Source: an uncultured Bacteroidales bacterium (GTDB taxonomy: Bacteria; Bacteroidota; Bacteroidia; Bacteroidales; Muribaculaceae). Taken from it: DNA of 8,147 nucleotides. This document shows, in pieces, positions 5,954-8,147 of this stretch; positions within the stretch are counted from its first letter, which is position 1; each line of letters starts with the position of its first letter. The notes beneath the pieces were generated by a model. The model worked only from the letters and a program-made list of their open reading frames with translations, was not told where the DNA came from and made no database searches. The position numbers and the translations under genes were made by a program. The stretch lies in contig CAMWUH010000083.1 in assembly GCA_947177325.1 (NCBI GenBank), forward strand, positions 1-8,147, given 5' to 3'.

Positions 5954-6820
5954 ATGACCCAACCCAACATGATTATGACTCCATTCAAGCCTTTTTCGAT
6001 TAATGCAGCCGGCCGACTTGTTGAGTTTCAACAGCCGGCAGTGATGGCGATACTTAACGTAACGCCAGACTCGTTTTATGGCGAGTCGCGCATAGCGGTA
6101 GATGCTAAATCGGTGGCACAACGCGCCGCGCACGCTATTGCGCAGGGTGCTGATATTATTGACATTGGAGGTTGCTCCACTCGTCCCGGCTATGAAGCTC
6201 CGAATGTGGAGGAGGAAATCAGGCGCGTTGAGGTGGCAATTAAAGCAGTCAGAGAGGTTGCCCGTGATGTGTTGGTTTCGGTTGATACTTTTCGCGGTGA
6301 AGTGGCCCGGCGAGCGGTTGCCGCAGGAGCCGATATAATCAACGATGTCAGCGCAATGTCAATCGACGAGGATATGCGATCGGCTGTTATCGACCTTAAG
6401 GTACCTTATATTTTGACACACCCCTCGGCCACAAATGTCACGCCCGAAATGTCGGGAGATGACCTGATGGCAGTAGTTGTTAAAGAGATGGCCTGCGAAA
6501 TCGAGCACCTGACCCTTCAAGGGGTTGCCGATATAATCGTTGACCCCGGTTTCGGCTTTGGTAAAACGGTAAAGCAGAATTTGGAAATATTGGGTCGGTT
6601 GAGCGATTTGGCAATATTAGGGCGACCTTTGCTCGTAGGCATTTCGCGCAAGTCGATGCTCTGCAAACCATTGGGCCTGACTCCGGAAACTGCTCTCAAC
6701 GCCACAACCGCGGCCAATACCATTGCTCTTCTTCAGGGCGCATCAATTTTGCGGGTCCACGATGTTGCCGAAGCGGTTGAGGCCGTTAAAATCATCAGAT
6801 TAGCCACAGTAACCGATTAA
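5954..6820 (+). CDS. folP: Dihydropteroate synthase
   Basis: This 288-residue TIM-barrel enzyme of folate synthesis condenses the pterin pyrophosphate DHPPP with p-aminobenzoate to dihydropteroate in the cytoplasm; it is the sulfonamide target. Motifs in order: LNVTPDSF (34-41) with N35; IIDIGGCSTRPG (68-79); the pterin-site Asp in SVDTF (D111); N130 in INDVSA; DPGFGFGK (197-204) with D197; GISRKSM (229-235) with K233; and RVHD (267-270). All pterin and pyrophosphate-binding residues I know of are present. Unusual: the usual MHMxGxP loop reads THPSAT (155-160), keeping only the His. Start choice among ATGs at 5954, 5969 and 5975 is uncertain; 5954 gives the longest form. A predicted -7 box lies upstream, and cdaA follows after 45 bp, a pairing I recall as common in Bacteroidota. 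Confidence 0.95.
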   Translation: MTQPNMIMTPFKPFSINAAGRLVEFQQPAVMAILNVTPDSFYGESRIAVDAKSVAQRAAHAIAQGADIIDIGGCSTRPGYEAPNVEEEIRRVEVAIKAVREVARDVLVSVDTFRGEVARRAVAAGADIINDVSAMSIDEDMRSAVIDLKVPYILTHPSATNVTPEMSGDDLMAVVVKEMACEIEHLTLQGVADIIVDPGFGFGKTVKQNLEILGRLSDLAILGRPLLVGISRKSMLCKPLGLTPETALNATTAANTIALLQGASILRVHDVAEAVEAVKIIRLATVTD

Positions 6821-6865
6821 CATTAGTTCAACTTTTCACATTTTTATCCCAATATCCCTTTCAGC

Positions 6866-7654
6866 ATGTTACCGCTCATGATAGCCTCATTTGGCATAAA
6901 AGATATAATCGATATCGTAATCGTTGCGCTGCTGCTCTTTTATCTTTACAGGATAATGAAAGAGTCAGGTACGATAAGCATTTTTTACGGGGTATTGGCT
7001 TTTGTGCTGGTTTGGATTGTAGCCTCTGAAATTCTCGATATGCGCATGATTGGTACGATTTTAGACCAATTTATGAGCATAGGGTTGCTGATATTGGTCA
7101 TCCTGTTTCAGGACCAAATCAAACGTTTTTTGGTTGAGTTGGGCTCCCAAAAAAAATGGCGCTTTCTTGGCCAGCTCTTTCATCATCATAAGAATGAAGC
7201 CGACGAGGAACAATTGCGATGGGTCATGCCAGTGGTTTATGCCTGCATGAACATGGCGCGCAGCAAAACCGGAGCGCTCATTGTGATTGAGCGTGACATA
7301 AGCCTTGAAAATTACGAACACACAGGCGACATGATTGACGCTGACATTAATTCGCGCCTTATTGAAAACATTTTTTTCAAAAATTCCCCTCTCCACGACG
7401 GAGCCTTAATCATAGCCCACAACCGACTTATGGCGGCCGGCTGCATTTTGCCGGTAAGTCACGACACTTCGATTCCGCGCTCAATGGGCCTGCGCCACCG
7501 CTCCGGCTTGGGCATTTCGCAAGCCACTGATGCCGTAGCCATTATCGTGTCGGAAGAGACGGGCAACATTTCTATTGCCCATCGTGGCAAAATCAAAACG
7601 CGCCTTACTTCAACCGAGCTTGAGCAGTATCTCTCAACACTTTCAACCCGATAG
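6866..7654 (+). CDS. cdaA: Membrane diadenylate cyclase CdaA (c-di-AMP synthase)
   Basis: This 262-residue protein makes cyclic di-AMP from two ATP. Three hydrophobic segments (about 13-31, 37-54 and 66-82) anchor it in the inner membrane, followed by a cytoplasmic DAC domain. The two signature motifs are intact: D178-G179-A180 in SPLHDGALII, and R210-H211-R212 in GLRHRSGLGIS. Length and layout fit the CdaA/DacA class rather than the soluble DisA. In Firmicutes the neighbours are cdaR and glmM; here the neighbour is folP 45 bp upstream, so the two are probably co-transcribed. c-di-AMP typically controls potassium, osmolyte and cell-wall balance; targets in this organism are not visible here. 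An in-frame ATG at 6878 is an alternative start. No terminator is seen before the next gene 30 bp downstream. Confidence 0.95.
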   Translation: MLPLMIASFGIKDIIDIVIVALLLFYLYRIMKESGTISIFYGVLAFVLVWIVASEILDMRMIGTILDQFMSIGLLILVILFQDQIKRFLVELGSQKKWRFLGQLFHHHKNEADEEQLRWVMPVVYACMNMARSKTGALIVIERDISLENYEHTGDMIDADINSRLIENIFFKNSPLHDGALIIAHNRLMAAGCILPVSHDTSIPRSMGLRHRSGLGISQATDAVAIIVSEETGNISIAHRGKIKTRLTSTELEQYLSTLSTR

Positions 7655-7684
7655 GTCACTCCGTAATCTTAAAACGAAATAGTT

Positions 7685-8147
7685 ATGGAAACGGTTAAAA
7701 GTTCATTCCTTCGGGAACTGGGCCCGAAAACTTACGACACAATAAGCTCGTTGAAAGGTTATGCTTTCATCTATGCAGCGGTGTTGTTGGTATGTTTGAT
7801 CCTGTCTTTTTTTGTTGTATCATCAATCGTTAATTTTTTTATTGAATTGATGATGGGTACAACTATATTTTTCGGCGCATTCCTCGCGGTAATAATTATA
7901 ACCTTTGATAAAGAAGTAATTTATCAGAGACACGACAAATTTCAGAAACTAAAAAAAGTGGATCCGGAGGCCTATAAAAGAAGTAAAGTTTGGGGTTTGT
8001 CCCTATGCGTAGTCGGAATATTCATATTATTCCTTTCGAGTCAATATCAGAAGCATTATTCATTTCTTTGCGGAGGTTATTACTATGATAGAGCAACCGG
8101 CGAGTATCACATTGTAGAGTGTGATAGGGTACATTACCATAAAAGGC
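7685..8147 (+). CDS. Partial membrane protein of unknown function, N-terminal 154 residues
   Basis: I translated this frame by hand; it stays open from the ATG at 7685 to the right edge, so the C-terminus is missing. I recognise no family. Three hydrophobic segments stand out at about residues 26-52, 56-73 and 104-118. A charged loop rich in Lys, Asp and Gln (75-103) lies between the second and third, and a Tyr/His/Cys-containing tail begins at about 120, with C129 and C146. It lies 30 bp after cdaA on the same strand. By hand count G+C is 35% over 7741-8100, against 59% over 7441-7560 in cdaA, and it uses AT-rich codons (ATA, AGA, TTT) freely. This suggests different ancestry or relaxed constraint. 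Whether it shares the cdaA transcript is unknown. Confidence 0.65.
   Translation, partial: METVKSSFLRELGPKTYDTISSLKGYAFIYAAVLLVCLILSFFVVSSIVNFFIELMMGTTIFFGAFLAVIIITFDKEVIYQRHDKFQKLKKVDPEAYKRSKVWGLSLCVVGIFILFLSSQYQKHYSFLCGGYYYDRATGEYHIVECDRVHYHKR

Noticed and set aside
5791..6133. Minus-strand open frames across the folP 5' region
   Set aside because: They overlap the promoter and folP start, and show no recognisable protein features.

Overview
The window looks like a chromosomal segment of a Bacteroidota bacterium, most likely order Bacteroidales. Three intergenic sites match the Bacteroidota -7 promoter element TAnnTTTG, and clear Shine-Dalgarno sites are mostly absent. The gene types (Bacteroidales-style M23/LytM membrane protein, folP next to cdaA, 600-residue acyl-CoA ligase) fit the same group. 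A family-level placement such as Muribaculaceae is only an impression. No phage, CRISPR, rRNA or tRNA was seen.

Left part (1-2740, minus strand): a lipid-metabolism pair. A long-chain acyl-CoA ligase is followed, with an 8-bp overlap, by a cardiolipin synthase that runs off the left edge. The ligase has a recognisable promoter and a strong stem-loop at the very start of its predicted mRNA leader.

Middle part (2943-5609, plus strand): divergently transcribed from the ligase. It holds a membrane-anchored LytM/M23-like protein whose zinc ligands all appear to be lost, a sodium:neurotransmitter-symporter-family transporter, and a small single-pass protein with a Lys/Ser/Pro-rich tail. Spacings of 60 and 15 bp make one transcript plausible.

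Intergenic stretch 5610-5953: most of it is a 249-bp segment bounded by 33-bp imperfect inverted repeats (27 of 33 identical) and flanked by TAA on both sides. It looks like a small non-coding palindromic element. A -7 promoter element for the next gene lies just after it.

Right part (5954-8147, plus strand): dihydropteroate synthase (folP), the membrane diadenylate cyclase that makes c-di-AMP (cdaA), and the start of an AT-rich membrane protein I do not recognise, cut by the right edge.

Most of the window is housekeeping or envelope physiology. I see no convincing new multi-gene system. The items most worth follow-up are the palindromic element, the dead LytM protein, the ligase leader stem-loop and the composition break at the right end.
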